DNA of 64,000 nt from Cryptomeria japonica (GCF_030272615.1 NW_026729283.1:1-64000), one strand, 5' to 3'. Shown: positions 14,830 through 26,226, counted from the stretch's first letter. Notes: generated by a model not told the origin, from the letters alone. Numbers and translations: made by a program.

Positions 14830-15500
14830 GATGTAGAGTCATTGTAAGCTGATCAAGGCCGGTCTTCATATTTAATGGCTAATCTGTTCAAAGTCTTGGT
14901 AAATGCCGTCTGAAATTGAACAGGGCCAAGCTCAGATGAAGTGGAAAGCTTTATATTTATTTCATAATTGTTTCTGAGTTCAGCACAGATCAAAATGAAG
15001 ATGCTTAGTTTGTCCCCTACTCTTGTTTTTCTATGTAGTCAGAGCTTACCATTCATTACATCCCATCAAGATGATATTTAAAACCCTTAAGGGACAAAAA
15101 CTTAGCGTATTGAATGGGTAATCCAAAATGATATTTAGAATGCCTGTATTAAAGTCTTGGTCAATGTCGGCTAAGATTTAATCGTATATTAGAAATCTGA
15201 ACACTCATTACCTTCACCAACATAGACTTCTGACCATTTCAGGTTTTTAATAACAATTGAGGGAGCTTGCAGTCAAAACAGAGATTTGGAAATCTTTTCC
15301 TTAGTTGTTTGTGAGATCAAAAATTGGCTTTAGTTTGTGTTTTTCTCTCTACCCACTCCTTAACGTTCATCACATCCCATCAAGATGATAACCCGTTTTT
15401 CTAGAAGAAAAGGACGTTCGTGGAGATTAGATTTCAATGGCATACGCAGAAGGACAATGGCAATCTGATTTAGAATGAATATTACAAAACTTTTGGTGTT
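14830..15500 (+). repeat. Dispersed non-coding module, copy A
   Basis: This shares diverged blocks with 20830-21320, in the same order and orientation: ACTTCTGACCATTTC, CCCATCAAGATGA, and the segment around AGATTTCAATGGCATACGCAG (A) or AGATTTGAATGGCGAACGCAG (B). CCCATCAAGATGAT itself occurs twice here (about 15060 and 15372), so the module is internally repeated. No coding content is seen. It could be an old LTR or a satellite-like repeat. Confidence 0.6.
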
Positions 15501-15772
15501 AAACAATAAAAGAAATTAATAAAATTCGTAAAAAACTATAGTAATTCGTAGTTGTGAAATGTAAGCTTAAGTAATTCTAATGTAATGATGAAATTTATAT
15601 ATTTATATATTTTGGATCATGTAGATCTAGTTTGGAATGGACATAGAGATTTACTGGGACTTTCTCTTGAGAGTACTTAAAGTGGCAACGATTCTTGGCT
15701 TTCTCATTATCTCATATAAGTAGAGTAATTGCAGTATTAGAGGTTCCAATAATTAGGCCCATTCCTAATTAT

Positions 15773-16111
15773 TTATGCAACATGATAGTAAGCCTCAAGG
15801 CAAAATTCGAAGTGGTCAAACAAGTCTTTATTATCCACAGGATGTAAATACAAAAGATAGGAGATGTGCTCAAAAGTTTTTAGTGCTTGGTCACAAGCCA
15901 CATGATTGTCTTGTTTGACAAAGGGAGGATAAAAGTGGAATGAAGAAAGATCTTTAGACCTAAGTAAGAATGAAATATATATATTAGAACCAAATAGGAC
16001 CAAATATTTTCTAATATCATTACAAATGTACAACTCCTTTGAGAAAGTTGGGGTCATATATGGATGCATTGCCAAGATTGCACTATAGCATGATAAGGAT
16101 GGAGGTGGCAA
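15773..16111 (-). CDS. Hypothetical 112-aa open frame, possibly a gene fragment
   Basis: An open minus-strand frame of 112 codons with balanced composition, including VKQDNHVACDQALKTFEHIS and a C-terminal NKDLFDHFEFCLEAYYHVA. Its complexity is higher than that of chance AT-rich frames nearby. I see no domain, signal peptide or membrane segment, and no supporting exon around it. It may be a fragment of a decayed gene or transposon gag. I am not sure it is real. Confidence 0.3.
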   Translation of the reverse strand: MPPPSLSCYSAILAMHPYMTPTFSKELYICNDIRKYLVLFGSNIYISFLLRSKDLSSFHFYPPFVKQDNHVACDQALKTFEHISYLLYLHPVDNKDLFDHFEFCLEAYYHVA

Positions 16112-17340
16112 GGTCAGAGATAGAAGATAAATACTACCAGAAACATATTAGAGGACTTAAATAATTCAAGTAGCATGGATTTGATGATCTCTAATGCTTT
16201 CTCTTTTCCTTCAAATTTTTCAAATTTTGAAAGTTTGAATTTTGAAATTTGCAGTTTCCAGCTTTTTTAAAATTTGTTTCTCTCTTTGCTTTTCTCGAGT
16301 GTAATAAGGTTACAAGGGAATATTTCTTGGATGAATCACAAATATTTGATCTCTCTAAAGATATTAAATTTTATCCTTCTTATTAAATGCATATTTTTTA
16401 TAAGAATTTGTAAGTTGCTCTCTATTAATGTGTATTTTAATAGGTCTATAGGGTTATCATACTTTTCAGCTTGATAAGGGAGATTGAGAAATGAAAAGTA
16501 GGTTTCTAGATCATTTCCAAAACCTACCACTGGTGGAGGAAGATAGAAAAATGTCTATTCTTGTCAAGGAACTCAAAAGGTTGTTTGTCTTTTTCTTGTC
16601 GGGTGACTACCTAATTTTTTTATATTGTAAAAGGCTTGAAGCTTGTTGCTTCCTCACTTTTTATATAAGAGGATAATCAAGGCCTTTTTTTCTTCTTCTT
16701 ATTCTTTGTCATATAAAAGGCAGTTTTTACAACCTATGCCAAAAACAATATCTACAAGCTCTTTGTCATATAAAATGGAGCATAATTACATTGTATGGAT
16801 AAGGTATTTAAATCCTGAAGCCAATTGAGGCCCTCCACCAGGATGGGCCCTAGAATCCATTGGAGAAACAAAACACACTTCCCAACATCTAGATGGTGTC
16901 ATGGTAAAGCAAAGTGGATGTTAATGAAAATGAGAGGGCATCACTCTATGGAATATCTAGAGATATGAATAATATAGAAATCCTATGGCAACTAAATGCC
17001 GAATTCTTCAACTATCATCTTTAAAATGCCCTCAGTCTCACCAAAAACTATTCTCAAATGAGTCATTTGCACAACACACTCTCTGAGTCAAATGGCTCAC
17101 CCAAATCTTCCAACAAGACCAAGAACATGGATGAAATGTTCATGTTAACTTTGTGTCTATGGTGAGTCAATAAGAAAAACTCTCTGAACCCCTTTAATCA
17201 CTTGAAGAATTAGGCCAAGGTGGTATTTGAAGATGCTCTTCAGCCTCTTCTCCTTGAGTACTCCTAAGAAATTCATCTATCTACAAGTGCATGCCAATTA
17301 GATGGGCATGTCCATTTAAACAAACTCTATATCTTCTTGG
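16112..17340. other. AT-rich sequence without recognisable gene
   Basis: Short open frames on both strands between 16274 and 16828 overlap each other and are low complexity. I see no domain or element ends. Confidence 0.5.
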
Positions 17341-17347
17341 AAAATAT

Positions 17348-17479
17348 ATTCTAGATGAGATACACAAAGGTAAGCACGTGAAACATTTATTACTATGTCA
17401 AGATATTTCAATAATTCTAGATGAGATACACAAAGGTAAGCACGTGCAACATTTATTACTATGTCAAGATATTTCAATA
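17348..17479. repeat. 66-bp tandem duplication
   Basis: Two adjacent 66-bp units (17348-17413, 17414-17479) differ at a single base (GTGAAAC versus GTGCAAC). The near identity against an otherwise heavily mutated background implies a recent event. 66 is a multiple of three, but no convincing gene surrounds it. Confidence 0.95.
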
Positions 17480-17649
17480 AATGTCATTCTCTTTAGCCTC
17501 TATCACACCTTGTTTTTATTTTGTAGTGATATGCCACATCTTGTCATCATTACCTTACATAAGAAATAGAAACATCATCTTAGACGTTTCATGAGAGTCA
17601 ACCTCAACCTAGTGCCTACTTCAACTAAAATGTGAAGGATTCATGGAGT

Positions 17650-19640
17650 GTGGTGGATGCCACACATGAATTTATAGTAAGGAAGAAGTTTCATCCAAGC
17701 TACATAAAAAGGCATCTCTAACATTCCAAGGCAAATTGGCATCCCAATATAAGATGATCAACATTTTATATATTCTCAAAACACAAAACACATCTAGAAG
17801 GACCTTAATATCTTAGTTTAATAAATCTATTTATGGTTAAGATCTTCTTTTGTAGTGTAGCCCTAGAAAAAGCTCTAGTAGTTGCCAACTAAATTTTGTT
17901 CCAACATAGTTGTGTTGGAAGAATATTCCTTTTTTCTTTGCACTCCATTGATCCATACCCCTTTGTGGCATAGTATTTCACATCCTTTGATTTGATGATT
18001 AGTGAGATTTTCTTTTGCTTTTATGTTCCTTGCTAGAAGAAGTTCCTAATTTTCTATTTAATACATTGGAAACCCCCATGTGACATTGCGGTCCTCAAGA
18101 CATTAGAAAAACATGGTAAGAGTAGATATTACTACATTCAACATGATGATAAGTCAACCATTTTGATTTCCATGAGGTCATCTCAGTAGATAATTTGGCA
18201 AGCGTCGCATAGTCGAGTTGATCTTAAGCCATTTGTTAAAGGGAAATTCGAGGTATATACTAGGAAGGGTGTCTAATTTGAATTGTAGTGTGAACTTATG
18301 TTTCTAATTGTTCCCTAGGGTCTCAGACATTGCTACACTTGCATTTACCATTTGACTTAAACAAATAGATTAATCATCCCCAAAAATATTGACCCTAGCC
18401 TCTAGTCTTTTGGCCATCCCTCACAGAATAATAGTTTGCAAATTGTTGATGTGTCAAAGAAGTTAAATTTGAGGTAATTGAAATTCCTTCCAACTACCCC
18501 AATTAAGTTACAACAAAATCATATCTTCTTAAAGCATCTACCAAAATTATGAATAGAAAGTGGGATAAGGGATTCCCTTGCTAAAAGTCTCTTGACACCT
18601 CAAAGAAACCTTGCAAAGTTCCATTGATAATAATTAAGAACCTTGGGTTTGTAACTATCATTAATTAGCAAGACAATCAATCTCTCTCAAATCCAAAAGA
18701 TTTAAGGGATTTGAACAAGAATCTCCAATCCAATTTGTTGTTCCTATTTATATCTAGTTTGACTTACATTACACTTGGTCCCTTTAACAAGATGAGGAGT
18801 GGATAGCTTCTTATTAAATTAGTACTCCATCTAAGATGTATTTCCTAAGAACAAGCCTAGTTTGCCCCTAAGTAATAATCTCAAGTAGAATTTTTTGTAG
18901 ATAATTTTCTATAGTTGTGGCTAGTATCTTATATACTATGTTTCATGGAGATATTGATTAAAAATATTCTTCTTAGGAATAAAAAATTCGAAGGTGTTAT
19001 TCAGGTCTTTAAATTGTCTACTTTCTTGTATGAGTCCTCAAGTGCTACCCAAATGTTGTGCCTTGCAATATGCTAGCACTTACAAAAAATATTTTTAGGA
19101 AGCCATCAAGCTTGAGAGCCTTGTCTAGAAGCAGCTAGAGAACAACCTTTTGACTTCTTCTATGAAACATTGTTTCAAGAGTTTATCTTCACTCTTAGAA
19201 ACCAGCTTGGGGATTTTATTAGTAAAATGAGACATGGATTCACCTAAGGAGTCATCTATATTGTTTAACATTCCTTTTAAAAAAGAAGACTACTTGTTTA
19301 TTAATTAGCTCCTTCTCTTCTAGTATCTCTCAATATATAAATTTATCTTACTAATTCTATTCACCATTTTCCTTTCTTTTGTTTAATGATGGAAAAACTT
19401 TGAGATTTTGTTCCCGCTTTTAAGCCAAACTTTCCTAACTTTTTGTGTCTAATATATCTCCTATTTTGGAGAATCTCTAAATAGAACCTTAATAGTCCCT
19501 TTTCTTCTAGGTAACTATCATGGTCCATTCCAAATAGAAAAACGCATTCATTCAAATAAAGCCTTTGAATATTGACAACGAGATTGCAACCGATTTTGAC
19601 TAAGTATATACCTGGAGCATTATTAGTTCAAAATAGTTCA
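17650..19640 (-). pseudogene. LINE ORF2 relic (RT to zf-RVT)
   Basis: Minus strand, from high to low coordinate. A pre-RT block around 19380-19450 reads like LKSGNKISKFFHH, the segment before RT in plant L1 ORF2. Near 18560-18620 a frame shows NGTLQGFFEVSRDF, stop, QGNPLSHFLFIILVDAL, matching the RT motif that includes RQGDPLSP. Near 17700-17800 a frame reads RCVLCFENI, stop, NVDHLILGCQFAL, the zf-RVT zinc-binding motif after RT. Stops and frame changes are frequent. The intact protein would reverse-transcribe LINE RNA at a nicked target. Confidence 0.75.
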
Positions 19641-19689
19641 TCTTTCTTTTGTAAGGAACTAAAATTAAAATGATATATTTTATTAAATA

Positions 19690-20260
19690 GCTCCATGTTA
19701 GATTCACAACATTTACTTCTTAGCAAGGTATTGTATATTCTCTAATAGGTGGATATTCCAATCTACATCAAATTTTTCTCGATAGTTCTTCCAAATTTGC
19801 TAGATAACTCCTTAAGCCTTAAAAAGGGGTGGGGATGTTCAAGGAGAGGCTCAATAAACAAGTGGCCTTCCTAGATCCAAATGGTATAACCATTACTCAC
19901 CATCCATTTTGATCGCATTCTCAATAGTTGTCCAACCTTACCATTGTTGTTGCAAATAGTAGATCCAAGGAGGATATAAAAATAAGATAATATACCCCAA
20001 CCACCATCATCTCTAATATACTTAACCTTCGTGATATTTATCCAATAATTATTGTTCTTAAAAAACAACTGTCTCATTTTGGCTATCAAGGCCATATTTG
20101 TGTCTTTAATTTTGCATAATCTCAAACCTTAGAGTTGCTTAAGAAAGAAAACCTTATCCCAAGCCACTATTAAAATCCTTTGGTCTCTTTCAATTCCAAG
20201 CCAATGGAAGTTCCTTTGAATCTATTTGACTTTACTAGTGAGGAATCTACTATGAATGTT
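19690..20260 (-). pseudogene. Second LINE ORF2 fragment (post-RT region)
   Basis: The minus strand reads RNFHWLGIERDQRILIVAWD, then GLRLCKIKDTNMALIAKM and, near 19880-19900, MRSKWMVSNGYTIWI. These are the blocks between RT and zf-RVT in plant L1 ORF2 (compare W..W..GNG..I). Because it lies upstream of the pre-RT block of the 17650-19640 relic, it cannot belong to the same collinear copy. It is a separate insertion or a rearranged piece. Confidence 0.7.
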
Positions 20261-20559
20261 ATTTGGCTTTTCTAAATAAATGATATTAATGTTTTAATAA
20301 TCATCCATTGGGAATCCTTGATCCTCCATGATGTGGCATCCAAGTGTATTATAACATGTGATTAAATAGGCCAACCTAGGCCTTATTATAAGTAAATTAA
20401 TGTAGAAGCAAGAGGATAATAGTGAAAATTTTGAATTAGGTTAATAAACTATTAGTGGGAACTAGATTCAAATGTATCACAAAGGATTGCACTAGAGATT
20501 ACATACATAAAACGTAAGTATAATAGTAATTTCATTTAACAAATAAAAAAAAATGATAA

Positions 20560-20591
<32 letters not shown>
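20560..20591. repeat. (CA)n(TA)n microsatellite
   Basis: A compound dinucleotide run of about 19 bp of CA followed by about 13 bp of TA. The surrounding 20262-20830 contains no recognisable gene. Confidence 0.95.
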
Positions 20592-20829
20592 GACCATAAC
20601 AAATACATAAATAAAAAACTATAATCTCATTTGACATCTAAAATCGTTACTTCTACATTTTAATATATATGTAAAATACTTTTTTAAATAATATTATAAA
20701 CCTTATCTGTATTGTATAAAAATATTAATTTAAAAACAATTAATAGGTGTACAACAAACAAAAGCAAAGTAAACAAATCCTTGATAACAAACATACCGAC
20801 TCCCACAAAAGCTAAAACAGTATGTAATG

Positions 20830-21320
20830 AGACGACTGGTGGGAAGGCGAAGGTATGCAATTATTTGCTATTCTATGGAATTTCATTCACAAGCTTAGAA
20901 TTTTATAAAGAATTCTTGGAGCTTGCGGACAAAACAAAGGCTTTATATCTCTGTTTTAATAGTTTCTTAATATTTCTTCAGTTTGTCTTCTACTCTTGTT
21001 TTTCTCTTTACTAAATGTGTGCGCCAAATGCTTACCTTTACCAGCGTAGACTTCTGACCATTTCCCATGGTTGAGTAACATTTTAATAAGAATTCAAGGA
21101 GCCTGTGGACAAAACAAATGCTTTATATTTCTTTCTTATCTGTTTCTTAATATTTCTTTAGTTTGTCACTCATTCAATCACAGCCCATCAAGATGACCAC
21201 CCATTTCTCAATAGGTTAGAAAATTGTGCATTGACAGAGACTAGATTTGAATGGCGAACGCAGCAGGACATTTCATAGTCTATTTAAGTTTCCACTACAA
21301 AACTTTCGGATTGTCAAGTA
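20830..21320 (+). repeat. Dispersed non-coding module, copy B
   Basis: Diverged partner of 14830-15500, in the same orientation and about 6 kb away. Here GGACAAAACAAA(G/T)GCTTTATAT occurs twice (about 20928 and 21108), so this copy is itself two submodules. Simple triplications TTTTTAGA and AAATTATTTC follow at 21385-21470. Confidence 0.6.
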
Positions 21321-21474
21321 CGTTCGGTTCTTGTTAATTTGGATTTATTATTATATCAGATTTGAAAATCTATTTGAGTTAAATTAGATTTTTAGATTTT
21401 TAGATTTTTAGAACAACATACTTACTCAATGGTATTACAAATTATTTCAAATTATTTCAAATTATTTCAATTGA

Positions 21475-22440
21475 CTAGAAAAGGGGTGAAAATTTATTCA
21501 AACACAAAAGTGATACAAACAAAGAGCCCAAATGAGAGTACTCGAGAACCCTATCACTATCCACTAGCTGATCTAGCATAAGAGCCATATCAGGAGGCAA
21601 TTGCATCCTATCCATTATATTCCAACCCTGCATTTGATTCGAGACCCATTTGGCCAAACAATCTACAACCCCATTCCACTCCCTAGGAACGTGTGTGAAA
21701 GTAACTGAATCCAGGGAGCAACAAAAATGAAGAATCTAACTGATAACTAAAGCCAAGTGCCAACTAACATCCTCATGCTCCTGCATGGTTAGCAAATTCA
21801 CCACCACATAAGAATCAAACTCACAAATAATTTTGTGCCAACCAAGAGCAAAACAATGTTGAACAACATAAAAAATGGCAAGAGCCTTCCTTAAATTATT
21901 TGTATTAAAGCCCTTATAGTCAGAGAAAATAAATTGGACATCCCCAAAACTATCCTACCCAGCACCACCAATGTCAGCATGCCTAGGGTTCCCTAAAATG
22001 AACCATCGGTGTTAATTTTTAACACACCGAGAGGAGGGGGAGTCCACCGACCCTTCTAATTAACCCACCATAATGGATGTCTACACCTACCTCTTCCACC
22101 CTATCCACCAAACATCGGAGCACCCCCTTGAAGACGAAGAGTAAGTCAAGTGCATATAGCAATATCAATGGGATCCACGTTGCTAGTCAAATAACACTTA
22201 ACCACAATAGTCTCACAAAGAGAATGAATAATTTTCCACCACAAGTATGTGGCATCCATCCTTATATCCTAAAAAATCCTCCAATTCCTTTCTAGCCAAA
22301 CATGCCAAATGCTTAAGGACCAAGAGCCCAAGAAACATGAAGATAAGGGGTTTCAGCATGGGACTTATCCCAATGCACCCAAAGCTCAAACAAAGAAGAA
22401 ACATGGCAGCAAGTCTTACCCCCAACACCTTCCACATGCA
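21475..22440 (-). pseudogene. LINE 3' fragment with RNase H domain
   Basis: Minus strand. Near 22250-22420 a frame reads LWVHWDKSHAETPYLHVSW, then DIRMDATYLWWKIIHSLCE, typical of the zf-RVT/RNase H linker. RNase H follows at about 22000-21600 with FDSYVVVNLL and THVPREWNGVVDCLAKW (His and the final Asp), ending in DRVLEYSHLGSLF and a stop at 21475. Stops interrupt it. Unlike the LINE at 47483, sequence just past the stop is simple repeat with no third ORF. The upstream end is cut by the copia fragment beginning near 22430. Confidence 0.82.
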
Positions 22441-23965
22441 TTCATTGCTACCGCTTCCGATCCACAGACATTTCGGGAAGCATCAAGGGTTCCTGAGTGG
22501 GACCAAGCTATGGATGAAGAGTATAGTTCCTTGAAGAGGAACAACACATGGGATTTAGTCCATCTCCCTAAGGGGAGAAAGATGGTTCGATGTAAGTGGA
22601 TCTATCGAACCAAGTTTGTAGTGGATGGTAGTGCGGATAAGTATAAGGCTTGACTTGTTGCAAAAGGTTTCTCTCAGGTTCCAGGTGTTGACTATACTGA
22701 GACCTTTGCGCCCATAGCAAAGATGAACTCCATTCGCTTGATACTTGCTATTGCTGCAGCTCATGGTTGGGTTGTACATCAGATGGATGTGAAGAGTGTT
22801 TTTCTTCATGGGGATCTTGATGAGGAGATTTATATGGAGCAGCGATAGGGTTTCATCTAGGATACTTCCTTGGTTTGTAGACTAAGGTAATCTCTCTATG
22901 GCCTCAAGAAGGCCCCCAAGGCTTGGTACGCCAAGATGGATTCCTTTCTTCTCTCAGTAGGGTTCACCAGGTGTCATTCCAATCTTAATGTCTACATTTT
23001 GCGGTAGGATGACTCACACTTGATACTTGTGCTCTACGTTGATGATTTGATCATTACAGGGAGTACCAAATCCATTATTAGCAGTGTCAAATTTGCTTTG
23101 CATGATAGATTTCCTATGATTGACATGGGTCTTTTGCCCTACTTTCTTGGGATAGAGATTTCACAGTCACCTTCTGGGATTACACTATTGTAGCCCAAGT
23201 ATGCTCTTGATCTACTTGCATGCTTTCATATGGCTGATTGTAAGCCTACCCTGACTCCCTTTCTTTCAGGAGTCAAGCTCGAGGCTCGATGTTCTTGTCC
23301 ACCAGTTGATGCCACATTGTATCATCATCTTGTGGGTAGTCTCATCTACTTGACTCACACATGCCCTGATATTTCATTTGCGGTTAGCATGGTTTCCCGC
23401 TTCATGCAGGAACCACATGAGCTTCATTGGAAAGATACCAAACACATTCTTCATTACATCAAGGGTACCCATCACTATGGAATTCACTATGTAGCAGGAA
23501 CAGGACTTAGCTTGGTCGGTTACATAGACTCCAATTGGGCTGGCAATCTTGATGATCGTAAGTCTACTTTAGGTTAGAGTTTTCATCTTGGTTCAAGCCC
23601 CATTTGTTGGCAGAGAAAGAAGTAGCATGCTATTGCTCTCTCTTTGATTGAGGCTGAGTATCGAGGAGCTATTAACGCAGCGATGGAGACCATTTGGCTT
23701 CAGCAGATTCTCAGATGGTTTGGGTTCACCACTCCACGACCGACAATTCTAAATTATGACAATCAGAATGCTATTGCAATCTCGAAGAACCCAGTCCAGC
23801 ACCAGCAGACCAAACACATCGAGATCCATATACACTATATCTGAGAGCTAATTCAAGAGCAGGTCATTGATTTGCAGTATTGTCCTGCAATGGAGCAGGT
23901 TGCAGACATATTCAACAAACCTTTCACCGAGAGTAAGTTCCAGTAGTTGCAAGCTCTCTTGGGGG
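22430..23965 (+). pseudogene. Copia reverse transcriptase and RNase H (decayed)
   Basis: The plus strand stays in largely one frame. RT begins DPQTFREASRVPEWDQAMDEE, continues RNNTWDLVHLPKGRKMVRCKW and [18 protein letters not shown], and has catalytic YVDD (about 23038-23049). RNase H has HYIKGTHHYGI, then SLIEAEYRGAINAAMETIWL and DIFNKPFTESKF. About nine in-frame stops interrupt it, most explicable as CAG to TAG or CGA to TGA. Gag, protease and integrase are absent: the 5' side is replaced by a LINE fragment at about 22430. The 3' LTR follows at 24267. Confidence 0.92.
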
Positions 23966-24257
23966 TGCGGGATGTCTCATTAGGGGAAGGGGCAGCTGAC
24001 TTCTCCTTCCTCTCTTATGGGGGGGATTTTTTCCTCTTTGAGGTTTTGTCCTTCTTTGAGAGTCTTTTGTACATTCATCTCTCTTTTGGGGGGGGAGTTT
24101 TTTCCCACTCGGTTTTCTCCCTTTCTTCATTTGTGAGAGATTGCATTGCATAGTTTTGCTTGCATTTGCATATTGTACATGGGTATCTATCATGGCCTAG
24201 TAGTCAAGACCCATCTTGCATTGTTGACTTGAGTCTTCATTCCTGTAAGTTGCTATT

Positions 24258-24266
24258 AAGGGGGGG
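24258..24266 (+). other. Polypurine tract of the second copia element
   Basis: AAGGGGGGG sits immediately before TGTTGGTG, the start of the 3' LTR, about 290 bp after the RNase H end. Confidence 0.8.
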
Positions 24267-24575
24267 TGTTGGTGTAAATAAATATTCATCATGGATATTA
24301 TTACACTTTACTTAAGTTAACCTAGGATAATGCATCTCTTCGTAGTTTGGATATGAGACACTTAGGGAAGTGTGCACATAGGGATATAGCTTGTAGGAGA
24401 AATTCCACCTTTTGTGGTCTTATTTTGCTGTTACACTCCACATTCGGTGGGTCATCCACCTCTTGTGGAATATTATATTATTTCTCCTACCTACCCCTAG
24501 TATTTCATACCTACCCTTGTTTCTCATTGAGCCACATGTTGTGATTGTGTGCTCGTATATCCATATGGCCTTGCC

Positions 24576-24582
24576 TATATAA
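24576..24582 (+). promoter_or_regulatory. LTR TATA box, first copy
   Basis: TATATAA in the context GCCTATATAAGCAAGC, a strong plant TATA box at the expected mid-LTR place. Transcription would start about 30 bp downstream, near 24608. Confidence 0.65.
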
Positions 24583-24708
24583 GCAAGCCCATATTCATTG
24601 TATTGGTTAATCCAGTTGATCATTTACATATTGATGAGAATATAGTTTATTCTTTTCATTTGAGCCACATGTTGTGATTGTGTGCTCGTATATCCATATG
24701 GCCTTGCC

Positions 24709-24715
24709 TATATAA
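24709..24715 (+). promoter_or_regulatory. LTR TATA box, second copy
   Basis: Identical box and context, exactly 133 bp downstream of the first, made by the tandem duplication. Confidence 0.65.
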
Positions 24716-24874
24716 GCAAGCCCATATTCATTGTATTGGTTAATCCAGTTGATCATTTACATATTGATGAGAATATAGTTTGTTCTTGTCATTCTTTTGT
24801 CTCTCTTTTATACTTTTCATTGTGCCCTTGATCCTGGAAAAATCTCACACAACCTTTACTACAACCGGCCATTA

Positions 24875-25995
24875 CTATTACATAGAAAGCAGCTGAAGCA
24901 CCGGTAATTCAACCTAGTGTGGTTATTCAACCTCCACCTGAAAAAGAACACCAAGTGAAAAGTCAATTACCACCAGTTACAATAGTTTTATAGGAAAAAC
25001 AAACAAAGGAAGCAATAGAAAAAGAGGAAGCTAAGAAAGAGGTTGAAGTGAAGGAAATTGAACAAAAAAATGAGGAAGAGAAAAAGAAAACAGAGGAAAA
25101 GATACTAGCTAAAAAGGAAAAAGCAATGGTTAAGCAAAAAATTGATGATGCGGATGAATCGATAGGCATAAAAGGGTATATAGATGTACATAATATGATT
25201 GCATCTGAACTCATGGAGATGGCAACAATGATGCAATCTAGAGCTTAGAAGAAAATATTCAAAGATCAGAGGAAGGAAGCTGAAACTATTAAACTGTCGT
25301 TGAGATTTTGTCCAGTCTTCTACCAAAGACTGACATTGGAAGTTTGACAACCCCTATCAGTAAACTTGGCCAGTTGGTTGTTGATGCTTCTGACCAACTA
25401 AAGTCTCTTGAAGAGGTTGCTCAAACTTTAGCTGAGAAGAATTACAAGAGGAAAAGAGTAGAGCAAATAATGAAAGATATTGATATAGGGAAAATTGCTT
25501 TATCCCTAAATAAAGATCTTTTGAGGAATGATATTGAAAAAGGAGGGAGGATACTAGCCTATACATCAAATGTTTCATTTTTCTACACTAACTTCATTAA
25601 GAGGCAAGACGAGATATAATAGGAATTGGAAAGGATATGTACTCCCTACATACCTTTACAAGGCTCATCCTTAGCATTCGGCAAATCAGTTGATGATTTG
25701 TAAAATTGGTTAGATATCTATGATTGTGAATAGGCTAAGACACTTCTATCCCTAAAGGAACTCAAGAACCAGTTGAGACCCAAAGTGAACATCTTGCAAT
25801 GGGCATACAGGGATGCAGAAGCAGTTTTGGTAACTCTAGAGATAATCACAGTGGATACGATGGGAGAATTCACTGCATAGGTTATGACAACCATTGAGAT
25901 CACTGAAACCTTATTGGAAAAATGGGAAAATTATTTTTCTTAGATCAAGATCACTTTCAGTGACATTTTCTTGAAAATTGCAGTGAACATTCCTT
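24875..25995 (+). pseudogene. 3'-terminal coiled-coil ORF of a third copia-like element
   Basis: The plus strand is a K/E-rich frame broken by stops: AIEKEEAKKEVEVKEIEQKN and following residues (25010-25250) predict a long coiled coil. Then, after a frame change, LGQLVVDASDQLKSLEEVAQ and RKRVEQIMKDIDIGKIALS (25350-25500), and further LSLKELKNQLRPKVNILQW. It ends about 230 bp before a polypurine tract and LTR, so it sits where some plant copia elements carry an extra ORF behind pol. I recognise no enzyme motif. A structural or envelope-like-position protein is possible, but the function is unknown. The upstream pol is missing. Confidence 0.6.
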
Positions 25996-26211
25996 GACCA
26001 GACTGTTATATGTAATTTTTGATGCAAATTTTTGATCTAATATATATGTATTTTACTTTCCAATTTGGCATTGTTGTCAAAGCGGGAGTAGAAATATGTA
26101 TGTGTTTTAAAATTTTGTATGTATTGTTAAGGGGGAGTAGAAATATGTTTGTACAATTTTTATGCACACTTAGCTGTAAAGTTGTAAAAATTTCTAAGTG
26201 TCGCCATCAAT

Positions 26212-26226
26212 GCCAAAGGGGGAGAT
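26212..26226 (+). other. Polypurine tract of the third copia element
   Basis: GCCAAAGGGGGAGAT directly before TGTTGGCTTG. It closely resembles the tract of the element at 1180-8569, read on its own strand. Confidence 0.85.

Larger units (their letters stand above)
24528..24793 (+). repeat. 133-bp tandem duplication of the LTR promoter segment
   Basis: Units 24528-24660 and 24661-24793 are near identical (differences only near the unit ends). Each holds the TATA box and the presumed transcription start, so the LTR has two core promoters in series. Confidence 0.95.
24267..24860 (+). repeat. 3' LTR of the second copia element (right end approximate)
   Basis: Begins TGTTGGTGTAAATA directly after the polypurine tract. 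It contains a promoter-like segment with TATATAAG (duplicated, see next entries). The right boundary is uncertain. A CA near 24850, before the unrelated coiled-coil ORF sequence, is my best estimate, and no target duplication could be checked because the 5' end is missing. Confidence 0.7.

Noticed and set aside
17348-17479. Possible CRISPR-like or regulatory repeat array
   Set aside because: Only two directly abutting units without spacers, in a plant nuclear context; a simple tandem duplication.
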